NCBI GenBank assembly: GCA_039881145.1
Contig: JAYKKI010000074.1
Span: 8,004,001-8,068,000 of the forward strand
Reading direction: 5' to 3'
Length of the DNA: 64,000 bases
Source: Druceiella hillmani
Taxonomy: Eukaryota > Arthropoda > Insecta > Lepidoptera > Hepialidae
The stretch's first letter is position 1. Each line of letters opens with the position of its first letter. Below the pieces are notes generated by a model. It was not told where the DNA came from, did no database searches, and worked only from the letters and a program-made list of their open reading frames with translations. A program made the position numbers and the translations under genes. Shown piece by piece: positions 24,130-35,157 of this stretch.

Positions 24130-27129
24130 CGTAAGTGTACCTATTTACGTTTGTTTCATTTTAATATGACATAGGTATGTGGCTATTACAAATTATTGAG
24201 GTGATAATTTACAATCAAGTAACCCGCTTGCTCGTTTACCTCCCTATTATATAAAAAAGAGATAAAAAGTTGATTATTGAAAGCAGTTTTATTTTTAGTG
24301 ATTTTTTATTGAGGTCTGTCTATCAAGGTAAAGTGACGCCAGAGGCCCGCCTCTGAAAAAGTTGGGAAAACTTATCTACATCCTTATATCAATGTAGATA
24401 GTAAGATCTTGATACTTTACATTTTGAAAAATATGCGGCCTGTTGTACCTTATTATATAATGAAGTTTGTAATTCGGATAAACCGTCTAAAATAAATATT
24501 GGGTATGTACCCACTACTTTGAATAGGGGCATTACATATATGAATTTGATGTTTATTTAAAGATCCGTCTTATATACTCTATGTTCGTCGCTATTTCACA
24601 TATTATCGTCACATTGATTAATTTAAGGCGTTCACTTCGCGAAGTAGTTAGCCAGCCAATGAAGGCCAGCCAGTGAAGACCAATTATTGATAAAAATGTT
24701 TCAAACGCTTTTTGAAACGATAACAATTTCAAAAGTTGAAATTTTATTTACATTCAATATTAATCGATTTAAAAAATAACTTGCTTTAAAACACTACAAA
24801 CTTTTTCTTTCTAAAATAAACAATTAAAATATTTTTTTTTACATTTTTATGCAGCAATCATTATATTTTGCAAAAAAAATATACAATAATATTAAACTTA
24901 ATTTAACTAATAATTGTCTCAATTTTTTTAAATATAAACTTGTTCTCAAATATATTCCGGAATATTTATGTTTGAAAAAAAAATATAAATACTACTTGAA
25001 ATAATTATCACGTTAATATAATTTTTTGACATAATATTTCGCTTTAGAATTTTAGCCAATAAATATTTTATGAAATTGCAACTATTTACAGTCTGATGAT
25101 ATTGTACATACTCTATAATCTTACTGACATTATAAAGACGAAAGTTTTGTTTTTGATTATATATTTATTTTTTAGAGATTCGCGATAAAAATTCCAATTG
25201 ACGTGCTCACAGTTTCTAGATTGCCATATATTGTATATTTATTGAGATATAATTAATATTGTCAACTTAGTCGCAGATAAAAAAAATTACTTATTTAGGT
25301 GCTTTTGTGACGAGCGCTGAGAAAACTATTAAAGGTACATTAACATCGAGTAATTAAGGAATTATAGCCATTCAAAAGATCTATCGAAAAGTTGGAGACA
25401 TTATACAAACATAGAAGTTTTTATCACAGTAAACGTTTAAGCCATAGCCGTAGTAAACGTTTCTAATACAACATATGGTGCATGCAAGAAAATTGGCAAA
25501 GCTTACGTTGACTATTAATCCATATTTTAAAATAAACAACTTAATTGCATCCGTATTAGTGCGTTTATATAAAAAATTACGTTACTCGATGCATTTAAGT
25601 GGTGAATAAGTAAATTTTGATTTTAAACCGGCCATTACATCATTTTAATTTAGTTATAGTTGCTCGCAACAGCAGCATAATTTTAATTCAAAACGACATG
25701 CGTATATAACACAAGTTGCTCGCATATTCGGAAGTTGTAGAAATCTTATAGAGTATCATAAGTTATGGCTCCAATTTGCTTAGGAGTACTTTTACCTGAA
25801 TATTCTTAATTACTATCCCCGAACGATCTGTTTCGCGCCGGGCGGATTTACTGAAATCAGTATGGCTTCGACTCCTACAATATACTTGCACCACTAGTGT
25901 CGTAATTATATGGAGTTACTTAATATACCTTTTTATACATTTAAATAAAACGTGATCTTGTTTAAAGTGACATCTGGTATACCCGTGTAGAACCTGATCG
26001 CATATAAATTACACGTAAATATTGCAATTTTTTGTATCAAAAAGGAAAGGGACAGAGAGAGAAAGAGTCTTAATATTTCAGTCAAATTCAAGACTTTGTT
26101 TTCTTTTTTGTCTAAAAAGTTATGTTTCAAAATATCAAAGGGAGTTATTTTCAGTCAAATAATACTTCGAGGAAATTAATAGAAGTTTTAATATACTACC
26201 GTCATTATGTCCCCCCTTATTTTGTTTTGTTAATATTGCTTTTAGATTTTTACACACAATGGGTAAGCGTTTATTTTTGAACCCGTATCTAAAATAAGGA
26301 GATTTTTTGTTTGATAATCGTACGTATAATGGGCATGTAATTCACAAAGTAGCTCCTCGCACGCGAGAAACGTCTATGCAGACGGAAAATAGACTATAAA
26401 ACTTTTTGTTAATTATGTCGAAATTGTCGTCGAAACCAAATTAAAACTTTGCTCCAATATACTTTTTTAGAGTTGAGTAAAAGTCAATGGAGGATCCTTT
26501 AACTTATACTTGATGTCTAAACCCGAATGCTTCAACCAAAAGTGAAAGTTTTGAAGTTATCTATAATGTTAACGAGGAGACCGTAAAACGTGAAAGTTTT
26601 ATTAACTTAGGTGTGTCATTGTGTGATTCAATATACGTAACATTATATTGACGCTTGCTGATTGTTGGAGCAGATGTAATTTTTTTTTATTTACTAAAAA
26701 AATATAAGCGTACGTAGATTAAACTACTAAAAGTGAAATTGAAAATGATGAGTACAGAATAGTGGCTGGTTCAATATTTGTATAATTTTTTTAACCGACA
26801 AAAAATTTAAGAACGTAATATTTACAAATACCGTTTAAAAGTTTAAATAATATTTGATTTATAAATACCACTCTAGACTAGGTGCCAGCAGATAAATAAT
26901 TGCTTTCGTTGATATTTTCTAGCGAGGCGCCACATAAAGCGACATAATCAGACTTCCCAAAGGTTAGCGAGCCACTGAATTAACTAGCGCTGTTGGATTT
27001 GGTAATATAGTAAATTTTTGGATTTATTCGAATTGTTCAATATAATATATTTAAACAGTAAATATATAAATCTGGTAAAATAATACCACAAGTTTCGTAC
27101 CCAAAACATTTAAAAAAAAAAAAAAATAA
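24130..27129. other. AT-rich spacer
   Basis: No gene recognised. A moderately GC-rich patch (25800-25910) and a short duplication (agccagccaatgaag-like, 24650-24680) are the only departures from random AT-rich sequence. Confidence 0.3.
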
Positions 27130-27130
27130 A

Positions 27131-27198
<68 letters not shown>

Positions 27199-27241
27199 TT
27201 ATATATATATATATATATACATATTGAATATATATATATAT
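27130..27241. repeat. (AT)n compound microsatellite
   Basis: Interrupted AT tract directly abutting the 3' tail of the LINE. It obscures the LINE target site. Confidence 0.9.
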
Positions 27242-27341
27242 ATTTTTTTTTATTATTATTATTGCAATCTGTCATTTGAGACATTCAGCAATTGGCTGTC
27301 TTGTACTGAGTTCGTCCTTTTGAACTCATTTCATTTTGCCC

Positions 27342-29760
27342 CTATATAAGGTCTTGGGGAAGTTTTTTCTTAAGCCTTCTGGGTGCCGTTATTGGGTTCA
27401 TCAGGTTTATAGCCAGTGGATTGGGATGATTAGCGATTCGGTCTCTGTATGTCTTTATCATCTCTGAAATTTCTTCTTGGACCAATTTTATGCCAAGCTC
27501 CAAATGGAGTCTGTTGTTTGTGACATACCAGGGTGCACCAGATATCATTCTAAGCGTTTTTGATTGAAACCTTTGTAGTATTTCAATATTTGATTTTGCC
27601 GCGGTTCCCCACAGTTGTAGGCCATAAGTCCATATAGGCTTGATCGTGCATTTATAAATTAATAGTTTATTTTCGAGCGACAATTGAGAGTTTTTGTTAA
27701 GAAGCCAGTACATGTTTCGCACTTTTTGGCCTGCTGCACATCGTTTGGTCAGGATGTGTTTGGACCATGTCAGACGTCTGTCGAGATACACGCCAAGGTA
27801 TTTCGCGTAATCGGCCTGCGGTAACTGTACTCCATTTAGGTTTACTGCCGGACACGTATCTCGTTTGGTAGTAAAAGTAACTTGTATTGATTTGATTTCG
27901 TTAACTTTGATTCGCCAATCTTGCAGCCACTGTGATATTTGGTCAAGGCTTGTTTGGAGTTTTTGTGAGGATATGTCTGGTCGGTGGTCTGCTGCGAGAA
28001 TTGCTGTGTCATCAGCAAAAGTGCCCGTAACAACACCTTCTGTGATTGGGAGGTCAGCTGTGTAGAGCAGGTACAGTATTGGGCCCATAACGCTTCCCTG
28101 GGGAACTCCTGCTTGGATCGGATAGAGAGACGTAGTTTCAGTTCCCTGTTTAACGTAGAAGTGTCTGTTGTGTAGATATGATCTGATGAAGTTGTAGTAA
28201 TTTATGGGTAGGTTCTTTTTCATTTTAAACAGCAGTCCCTCGTGCCATACCCGATCAGATGCCTGGGATATGTCCAAGAAAGATGCAGAACTATATTGGT
28301 TTGACTCAAAGGCATTATGGATATTTTTGACCAATCGATGGACCTGCTCAATGGTTCCATATCTCTGACGAAAGCCAAACTGGTGATCAGGCAGTAGATT
28401 ATTATCATAGATATGTGGCATTAATCTTCGCAGAAATAAAATTTCCATAACCTTGGAAGTAATTGGTAGCAAGCTAATAGGTCTGTAAGATTTCACATCA
28501 ACAGCATTTTTGCCAGGCTTGAGGACCATTATTATTTGAGCCACTTTCCACTGGGGAGGAATCGAACATGTACGTACGATTGCATTGTACAGGATTGAGA
28601 GGAATGAAATTCCTTCCTCTGGGAGCTTTCTTAGAATTTTGGCAGTTATTAGGTCATAGCCAGGTGCCTTGTTGATATCAAGTGTAACAATAACAGCTTT
28701 TATTCATATACACGTCTAGACTTTTTAAGAAGGATTGTATCCCTTCGTTCTTGTTATCGCTAAGTGCTGATTTTAGCTTAGATTGCAAGTAGTTTAGATG
28801 TTTTTTATCTGATGCATGTCGAGACTGTTGCCATTTTTTTCTAGCACTACGTTTTTCAGTCAGGAGTTCACGAATAGACGGAGGACATTCGAGTTTACGG
28901 TTTGTGTCTGTAAGTGTTGGGTAGCAGCCCAGGCAGACCTTTGTACACAATAGTTGAGGTGTTCAACAGCTTCCATTATGTTCTCTTCGGTTTTCATAGG
29001 TAGTGACTCGCCCAGGCATTGAGCCATTAATTGCCTAAAGAGATCCCAGTCAGTTTTGCGTGTGTGCAGCTTACATGGTTTTGGAGCTAATGTGATGGAC
29101 CTTTTGAGGGTCATTTCTACAGGTGAATGATCAGAAGACAAATCTAGGCTAGTTCTACTTGTGATAAAGCTGCTAGGGAATCCTTTGGTTATGAAGAAAT
29201 CTATCACAATCTATTTTTCTTCTATCAGTGGGCCAGTAAGTGGGTTGCCCAGGCGAGACAACACTAAGATTTAGTTTGTCAATTGACATTTTTAGTTGCC
29301 GATGTAAGTAATGATGTTTCGCGTTATAATCTCCACCAGCAACGAATCGGGGCCCAGTGTGGCGAGAAACCTTACATAATCTGCTTCCTTAAGTTTATGT
29401 TTCGGTGGGCTGTAGACAGCCGATATTACAAAAGATCCTACCCAGTTTTCGATTCGCATATTTTTTGCTTGGATCTCTTCAGTACAATATTGTACTGTTT
29501 CGTAATGCTACATATTATATTTTATAATTATTGCACTCCCCCCATGGGCAGTTCCATCAGGGTGCATTGTGTGGTAAGTCTTATAGTTTTGTATTTGGAA
29601 ATAACTCTTTTTTGTAAAGTGGGTTTCAGAGACTAGCAAGATATCAATATTATGTGTCTGCAAATACGATTGAACCTCAAGGGTGTGTTGTGGCAGCCCA
29701 TTGGCATTCCATAGAGCTATTTTTAAGCAATCTATTTTGAGAGATTCGTCGTGAGTGCTA
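27342..29760 (-). pseudogene. LINE ORF2: AP endonuclease and reverse transcriptase (frameshifted)
   Basis: ORF2 would supply target-site nicking and target-primed reverse transcription. The endonuclease begins near 29760 with LKIALWNANGLPQHTL and ILLVSETHF, and continues around 29340 with GGDYNAKH and SPGQPTYWPTD. The RT frame stays open from about 28690 to 27342. It shows KSYRPISLL, FGFRQRYGT, AGVPQGSVMGP and the catalytic FADD box encoded at 28008-28019, then the Jockey-type C-terminal KYLGVYLDRRLTWSKHI. Frameshifts or stops are visible near 28700, 28930 and in the endonuclease. The start overlaps the end of ORF1, as is common in this group. Confidence 0.92.
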
Positions 29761-31074
29761 TTATTAGGTTTGTCAATATAGTCAATTGCTGCATCACTTG
29801 TTTCAATAAGTCCATTATTTCATGCATATCTTTTGTACGTATGTCGCTATTTTGTGGAAGTTGATGTCCTTTGGTTAATACGTCTCTATATGTTTGTCGT
29901 ATGGTATTCTGAGAGTTCTCTTTATGAGCCGTTAGTGTTTCTTGTTCATGACTTTCTGTTTTATCAAACTGATTTTTATTCCTGGATCTATGATCTGGTG
30001 CTTTTGGGAATTTCGGATTTTGAAGCTCACGATAGACTCCACAGCCTTTGTAATTTGCAGGATGGTTACCATCGCAGAGTATACACTTGACTTGGTCGGA
30101 CCTAGTTTTCCTTGGGCAGTCAATGGAGAGGTGGTCACCAGCGCATTTGATACACTTAGGTTGTCGGCGACAATAAGCTTTGGTATGTCCATATTGTTGA
30201 CATTTCGCACACTGTGGGATATCCCGTTTTGGTCGTAGAGGTTCAAAGGATACTATACACTGCATTAGGCTTTTAACTTCATATATCCGCTTGTTGTTGT
30301 CATTCGGTAATAATTCAATAATAAACATAGGCAATGGCTTCTTTGTGGTTCTTTGTTTGATATTCCAAACGTTTATGCAGCTGTAGTCCATATCATTTAA
30401 TGCTTCTTTGATGTCATCAGGGTTAGTAGATGGATGCATATTTTTAAGCACAGCTTTGAACGCTCGATCCTGTTTAGGCTTATAAGTAAAAAACTCAGTC
30501 TGTTTTAGTTCCAATTGTTTGACGATAATTCTGTATGTATAGGCAGATTTGGTCTGGATTTTGACTTGATCATTGTGGAGGACATTCAAAGCGTACATAT
30601 TTGGAGCATGTTCATTAAGCATGTTAAGTAGAGGTCGGACATTACCCACTTTGTCAACAAATATTGGAGGTGGTTTTGTTGTCTTTTCTACAGTAATGGA
30701 GTTGTCTACTTGGGTTTCTTCTTCTGCTAGTTGAGTAAAACTATTTGTTGTTGGTATCGGTTGAGTTTGAGATAGCCAGTATGTATCCAGTTTTGTTTGT
30801 TTTTGTGTTCCAACATTTTCCGGGCTTGAGTGAGGTCTTTTCTTACCGGTGACTTCCTCCAGTCATCTTCCTTATTTGTACTTGGTTCTTGGTCAGTACT
30901 TTGTTTTGGGTAGGTTGTGGTTGGATAGTTACCCAGAGAATGTGTTCTAGGTCGACTTTCAAATATTACATTATGGCATATCTGCTGTGGTTGGTTTTTA
31001 TTATTCTTGGTGCAGTTTTTATTTTTATTATTATTATTTTTATTATTTATTGGATCACTAATTTTTGTTCCCAC
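29732..31074 (-). pseudogene. LINE ORF1: gag-like protein with three zinc knuckles
   Basis: The main frame (30649-29732, 305 codons) has an RRM-like/PRE-type segment at residues ~60-145 and three CCHC knuckles at residues ~147-203: CAKCQQYGHTKAYC, CIKCAGDHLSIDC and CILCDGNHPANYKGC. This is the usual Jockey ORF1 pattern, an RNA-binding nucleocapsid-like protein. An upstream frame (31074-30727), Asn/Lys-rich, is probably its N-terminus displaced by a frameshift near 30720. The first methionine of the intact protein would then be 31074. Confidence 0.88.
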
Positions 31075-31708
31075 GAGTATAGGACGATAATATCGTCGCT
31101 ACCTAGGGTGACGCCTATTCCCGGTAGAGGGCTACATAGATCGACGAGTCGCCTGTTTCGTCGAGTTTGGTCGCTAGTGACTGAGCTGTCCTTTCAGCCA
31201 AAGAGTCCTGTTGGCACGTACCACACCTTAGGATTTAGGGGTTTTTTATAGAGGTGGCCTTCCTCGCAGTCCAAGTAGCGAAGCTCAGACCCCCGTTCCT
31301 GCGAGACATGACCACAGGATTACGGTCTGGGGCAGCTCGTTGAGCTACACACTGGTTTTTAATTCAGGGTTGTCTCCCCTAGCTGTATACTAGGTTAAAG
31401 CGCATAGGGCTCGCTTTCGCCCATCACACTTTGCTATTGCAGTCCGGGAGTAGATGGAATGTGCGGGGTCCTATGGACTGTAGCATTGCCCAGGAGGGAC
31501 GACTCACTGGTATAGTAGTGAGCCTACCCCCAGCCCGCCACGGCGGTCTGAGGGCAGCGTGGACGTGTGTGATGAACTTGTTGGGGACACATATAACCCA
31601 ACTCCGCACACTTGGGTGTACGTTCCGGTTGTTCAGCACTTTATAGGTGAGTATCTTACAGCAAGACAAGCACCACCGAGACCTACACCAACCTCCCCTC
31701 CCTAGGAT
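31075..31708 (-). promoter_or_regulatory. LINE 5' UTR / internal promoter region
   Basis: GC-rich, non-coding, ending at the 5' boundary of the LINE. LINEs of this group carry an internal promoter here; no specific promoter element was identified. Confidence 0.5.
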
Positions 31709-31799
31709 ATATTTGTCGTTAATTTTGTAGAAATTAATTATTCACAATTAAATGAAACTACGTGATGTAGTATTATTTCTACTTTCTTTAAGTTCTTTA

Positions 31800-31837
31800 C
31801 CACGACCTAGGTTTCGTTGTATTACATCTTCAGGTGG
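31800..31837 (-). ncRNA. Hammerhead core with damaged stem II (copy 2, left arm)
   Basis: Minus strand: stem I CCAC/GTGG, CTGAAGA, GAAA, and stem III ACC/GGT with TA loop are present. Three bases (TTG) are missing from stem II, leaving GTAATACAAC unable to form the 5-bp helix. Probably inactive or weak. Confidence 0.5.
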
Positions 31838-31867
31838 GCTATTAGCAAAGATTCGTTTGCTAACAGC

Positions 31868-31908
31868 CCACCTGAAGATGTTGTAATACAACGAAACCTA
31901 GGTCGTGG
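31868..31908 (+). ncRNA. Type I hammerhead ribozyme, complete core (copy 2, right arm)
   Basis: Plus strand, in order: stem I 5' strand CCAC (31868-31871); CTGAAGA (31872-31878, fits CUGANGA); one extra U (31879); stem II GTTGT-AAT-ACAAC (31880-31892); GAAA (31893-31896); stem III ACC-TA-GGU (31896-31903); cleavage residue C (31904); stem I 3' strand GTGG (31905-31908). All conserved core positions and all three helices are present. The short 3-bp stem III with a 2-nt loop is the form known from Penelope-like elements and retrozymes. The unpaired U after A9 is unusual and may lower activity. Confidence 0.65.
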
Positions 31909-31972
31909 TAAAGAACTTAAAGAAAGTAGAAATAATACTACATCACGTAGTTTCATTTAATTGTGTATACAT

Positions 31973-34150
31973 ACACACATTTAATTGTGTATATATATCT
32001 CTCTAAATGAAAAAAAAACTTTCGCACAATTATACGAACTCATCTCACAGAAATTAACTTGTAACTCAGTCCGTCGTAAATTAAAAAAAAATATTATTTT
32101 CGATGATCTCTTTGTGTATATTAATCAAATTTGTTTAAAAATTTATTTGGTCATGATTCAATGAGAACGCTTTTTGGAATCGTTAAGATTTATAACAAAA
32201 TATCTACTGGTGTTATCGAAAGTCATGACCATATTTGGTTAAATTCATTTAATTGATAGAAAAATTTATACAGCTTTTAAAGGAGCCCGGCAAACAGCCA
32301 TAGTTAATAATGCATACTTGTAAATATCAATAGACAACAAAAGGATTACAGATATTAAGATTAATATTTGTTTACATACATAATTAATTATAATTTTAGT
32401 ACACAAAAAGTACTATTTTAGGCGCAGAAATTAATTCGATTCTTCCCTGGTGTCATGTAATTGAAGACAGAGATGATAACTCTCAGGTTTCGGTTGTAAA
32501 AATGTTATTGACTTGGTTTTAATATTTTTGCCTGTTTACCTTTATTCGTTTGAAATTAGATTTACTTATATTTAGCCACAGTTGTGCACGTTTTAATCGA
32601 TTTTTACTTTTGAACTACCCAATGAGGGAATCAATTAAAGCACTCGCCCAAAAATCGACGTGCAGATTTTGAGCGGACACTTTTAATGAGTATAACAAAT
32701 TCGAAACTAAAAAACTTGCGTGTGTATTTATGTTTATCGTATGGTTTAGCGTCTAAACCATTAGAATATTTAAACTTTTTATATATCCGCTATCGTTTTT
32801 TCCTTTTTTTCTAACCCCCAAATTTAGAGTATTGGTTTCAAGATTCGATTTATTTGCAAAAATTATTGAACAATTTTCGTATAATTTTTTATATTGATAA
32901 ATAATATAACTAGTCTCCCACTCATAAAAAAATTAGCAGCTTGTAGCAGTTTCCAAAATTAGGTGGAAAAATACTTTTTGTGGATATTTTCAATAACATC
33001 TATAGATATCACAGATAGATATAGATAACTAGATCTATAAGATCTATATTTTACATAAAATAGTGAAAAATAATTTTAGAATACTTATAACTTTCCCTTT
33101 TAATGGATGCAATGAATATTTGAAACTAAAAAAAATGTTTATTTAATTTACACTCTCTAAAATTGTTATATGAAAACTTTTAATTGTTAACGATTTAAGT
33201 ACATGGGAATCTTTCGCTATAAAACTATATGAAATTTCAAGTTGCGATATCAAACCGTTTCTGAGAAAAACCGCTGTGACAGGTGAACACATGTAATATC
33301 TTAAAAATGTGTGCTTGATGGACACATGTAATATCTTAAAAATGTGTGATAATATTATAACTATTAATTTTGCAAATTTCGTACTTTAGCTCTCGTCGTA
33401 GCTAGTTTCGTATCATTTCTTTTAAAAAATTGTTTGACCGAACTGCAAGATTAGGAATAAAAAGTTTAGTAAATTTAAGGGAAATATAGGGAGAGGGAAG
33501 AAGGAAATAGAGACGTGTTCTAATAAATAATAGATCAGATAAATGAATTTGTGAAAAATTGTGAATGTTTCCATATATAAGCAGGTACGCCGCATAATTT
33601 ACCAGATAATGGTATAGCGGCAAATTTGAGGTTTCGCTTTGAACTTTGATACGTATCTAAGGCGATATCGATCTAAAATAGCTTAGTAGTTCTGAACGTA
33701 TCTCCTTTTTTACTCCAAAATGTATTTATATAGACTATTTAAAAATAGAATCGGCAATGGCAGTTATTCTCAAAATTTTAGATACCACTCTTTTTATATA
33801 CAGTTGGTAGCTCATAGTCTAGTGCCAACTATCCAATATTTCGTAAGCTAAACATAGTTGTTTAGTCATAGTGAAACAAAAAATCCGTTAATTTTGTCAC
33901 GTTCAGCCGTCAAAGCCTCTACTATTTTTACAGTGATTGTGTATATATTTTTTAAATAGACGCTTTATACGGGGATCTCAATTAATATGTAACGTATTAG
34001 ATATAAAACAATTAAATTGTTTTAATGTATTGTATCAACAATAAAAAAATTCCATTCGAAGGTACATCTATAATTTCAACTCTGAAACTTAAATAAACAG
34101 ATAAGACAAATAGTAATGAACTTTCAAAATGAAATCAACAGTAAAATAAA
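31973..34150. other. AT-rich spacer
   Basis: No gene recognised. A 27-bp direct duplication (33287-33313 and 33322-33348, period 35) is the only clear structure. Confidence 0.35.
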
Positions 34151-34152
34151 TC

Positions 34153-34306
34153 AGAATTAAATGAAACTACATGATCTAGTATTGTTTCTATAAGTTCTTT
34201 ACCATGACCTAGGTTTCGTTGTATTACAACATCTTCAGGTGGGCTATTAGCAAAGATCTTTGCTAAGATGTTGTAATACAACGAAACCTAGGTCGTGGTA
34301 AAGAAC
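34153..34306. mobile_element. Palindromic hammerhead-bearing repeat, copy 3 (truncated)
   Basis: It has the same arm sequence as copies 1 and 2. The left arm runs from about 34153. The right arm is shortened by a 12-bp deletion at the centre-proximal end and stops after aaagaac at 34306, lacking the outer half of the arm. Confidence 0.75.
34202..34242 (-). ncRNA. Near-complete hammerhead ribozyme (copy 3, left arm)
   Basis: Minus strand: CCAC, CTGAAGA, extra U, stem II GTTGT-AAT-ACAAC, GAAA, stem III ACC-TA-GGU and C17 are all present. The 3' stem I strand is ATGG, so the pair next to the cleavage site is A-C instead of G-C. The right arm of this copy lacks the CTGA box and stem I, and is dead. 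Confidence 0.55.
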
Positions 34307-34587
34307 ACCAAATATCACGTCCTTCGTAAATGTATTAAAATTTTAATTTCAATGTTTGTCGGTATTCCAAGTTCACTGGCTATACCATAGAGAATTGTAG
34401 GATAAGACATTTCTATAAATTCTTGGTCAAATCCAAACAACTTTTCAAGATATCGCTCCAATAACAATATGTACAATCAAAATCCGAACCAATGAATTCA
34501 TAATGCAGATATCGTTCTCTCCAAAAAGGGCATTGACGAAATTGACACTTCTTCAAATTATTAAAATTTTCGGATCAGTGTCGCGCG

Positions 34588-35157
34588 AGTTAATGGGTAT
34601 CGCTTCATACCGATATAAAATAAATTTATTATTTAGTCGATATGAAATAAATTTATTATTTAAAAATACAGTACACTTGTTGTGTCTTACAATGATTAGA
34701 ACTGACTAACCAAGAGTCAAGGCACGCAAGTCTTTTTATTAGTTTCCATGCAAAGACGGATTATCTCATTCATACATGTTAAACACATTTAAATATATTT
34801 AAATATAACATTCAAATTAATAGCTTGCTTGTAGCTCATTATCGCTGTCTTTTAGGGTGGGGTTATTTCTAATGGTTTCGTCTTGAATTTTGTTAATTAT
34901 TAGCTGATGATTGTTGTCCTTTGAGGCGGGCGGCGTTGTCGACACTTTTATAAATTAATGGGTTCTTCGCAATTGATAACTGTCGTCTATATGGCGCGGC
35001 GGTGTTGTCAACTTAGTTAAAACAATATAAAATAAATTTATTATTAATAATAATACATTTATTTTATATTGTTTTAACTAAGTTGATAACCGTTGTCCAT
35101 ACCGGCGTGGCGGCGTTATCGCTAATAAATTTGTTATGCTTTTGGGTACAGTTATCT
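34588..35157 (-). repeat. 3' LTR of element B, with internal rearrangements
   Basis: It aligns with the other three LTRs but is longer. A short tandem duplication (about 34610-34665) repeats the atttattatttaa region. A perfect 30-bp inverted duplication (35008-35037 with 35057-35086) repeats the aacttagttaaaac segment in opposite orientation. The right boundary is set by alignment to 2276. Confidence 0.8.

Larger units (their letters stand above)
27242..31708 (-). mobile_element. Jockey-type non-LTR retrotransposon (LINE), near full length
   Basis: The minus-strand element has a GC-rich 5' region (31708 to about 31075), ORF1 (gag-like), ORF2 (endonuclease plus reverse transcriptase) and a short 3' UTR ending in an A-rich (AAT)n tail at 27242-27263. 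The layout and motifs are those of the Jockey group. The 5' end is placed where homology to the hammerhead repeat copy 2 begins. Both ORFs carry frameshifts, so this copy is dead, but the RT frame of about 450 codons shows it is fairly young compared with the LTR elements. The target-site duplication cannot be resolved in the AT tract. Confidence 0.92.
31709..31972. mobile_element. Palindromic hammerhead-bearing repeat, copy 2 (best preserved)
   Basis: Near-perfect inverted arms (31743-31849 and 31856-31965) surround a ~6-nt centre. Both arms share the sequence agtagaaataatactacatc (or its complement), the aaagaacttaaagaaag segment and the hammerhead block. About 30 bp left of the arm match copy 1, and the LINE 5' end abuts that boundary, so the LINE inserted into or beside this repeat. 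There is no coding capacity. Confidence 0.85.

Noticed and set aside
29833..30238. Plus-strand frames of 85-98 codons inside the LINE
   Set aside because: They are antisense shadows of ORF1 with its zinc knuckles on the minus strand.
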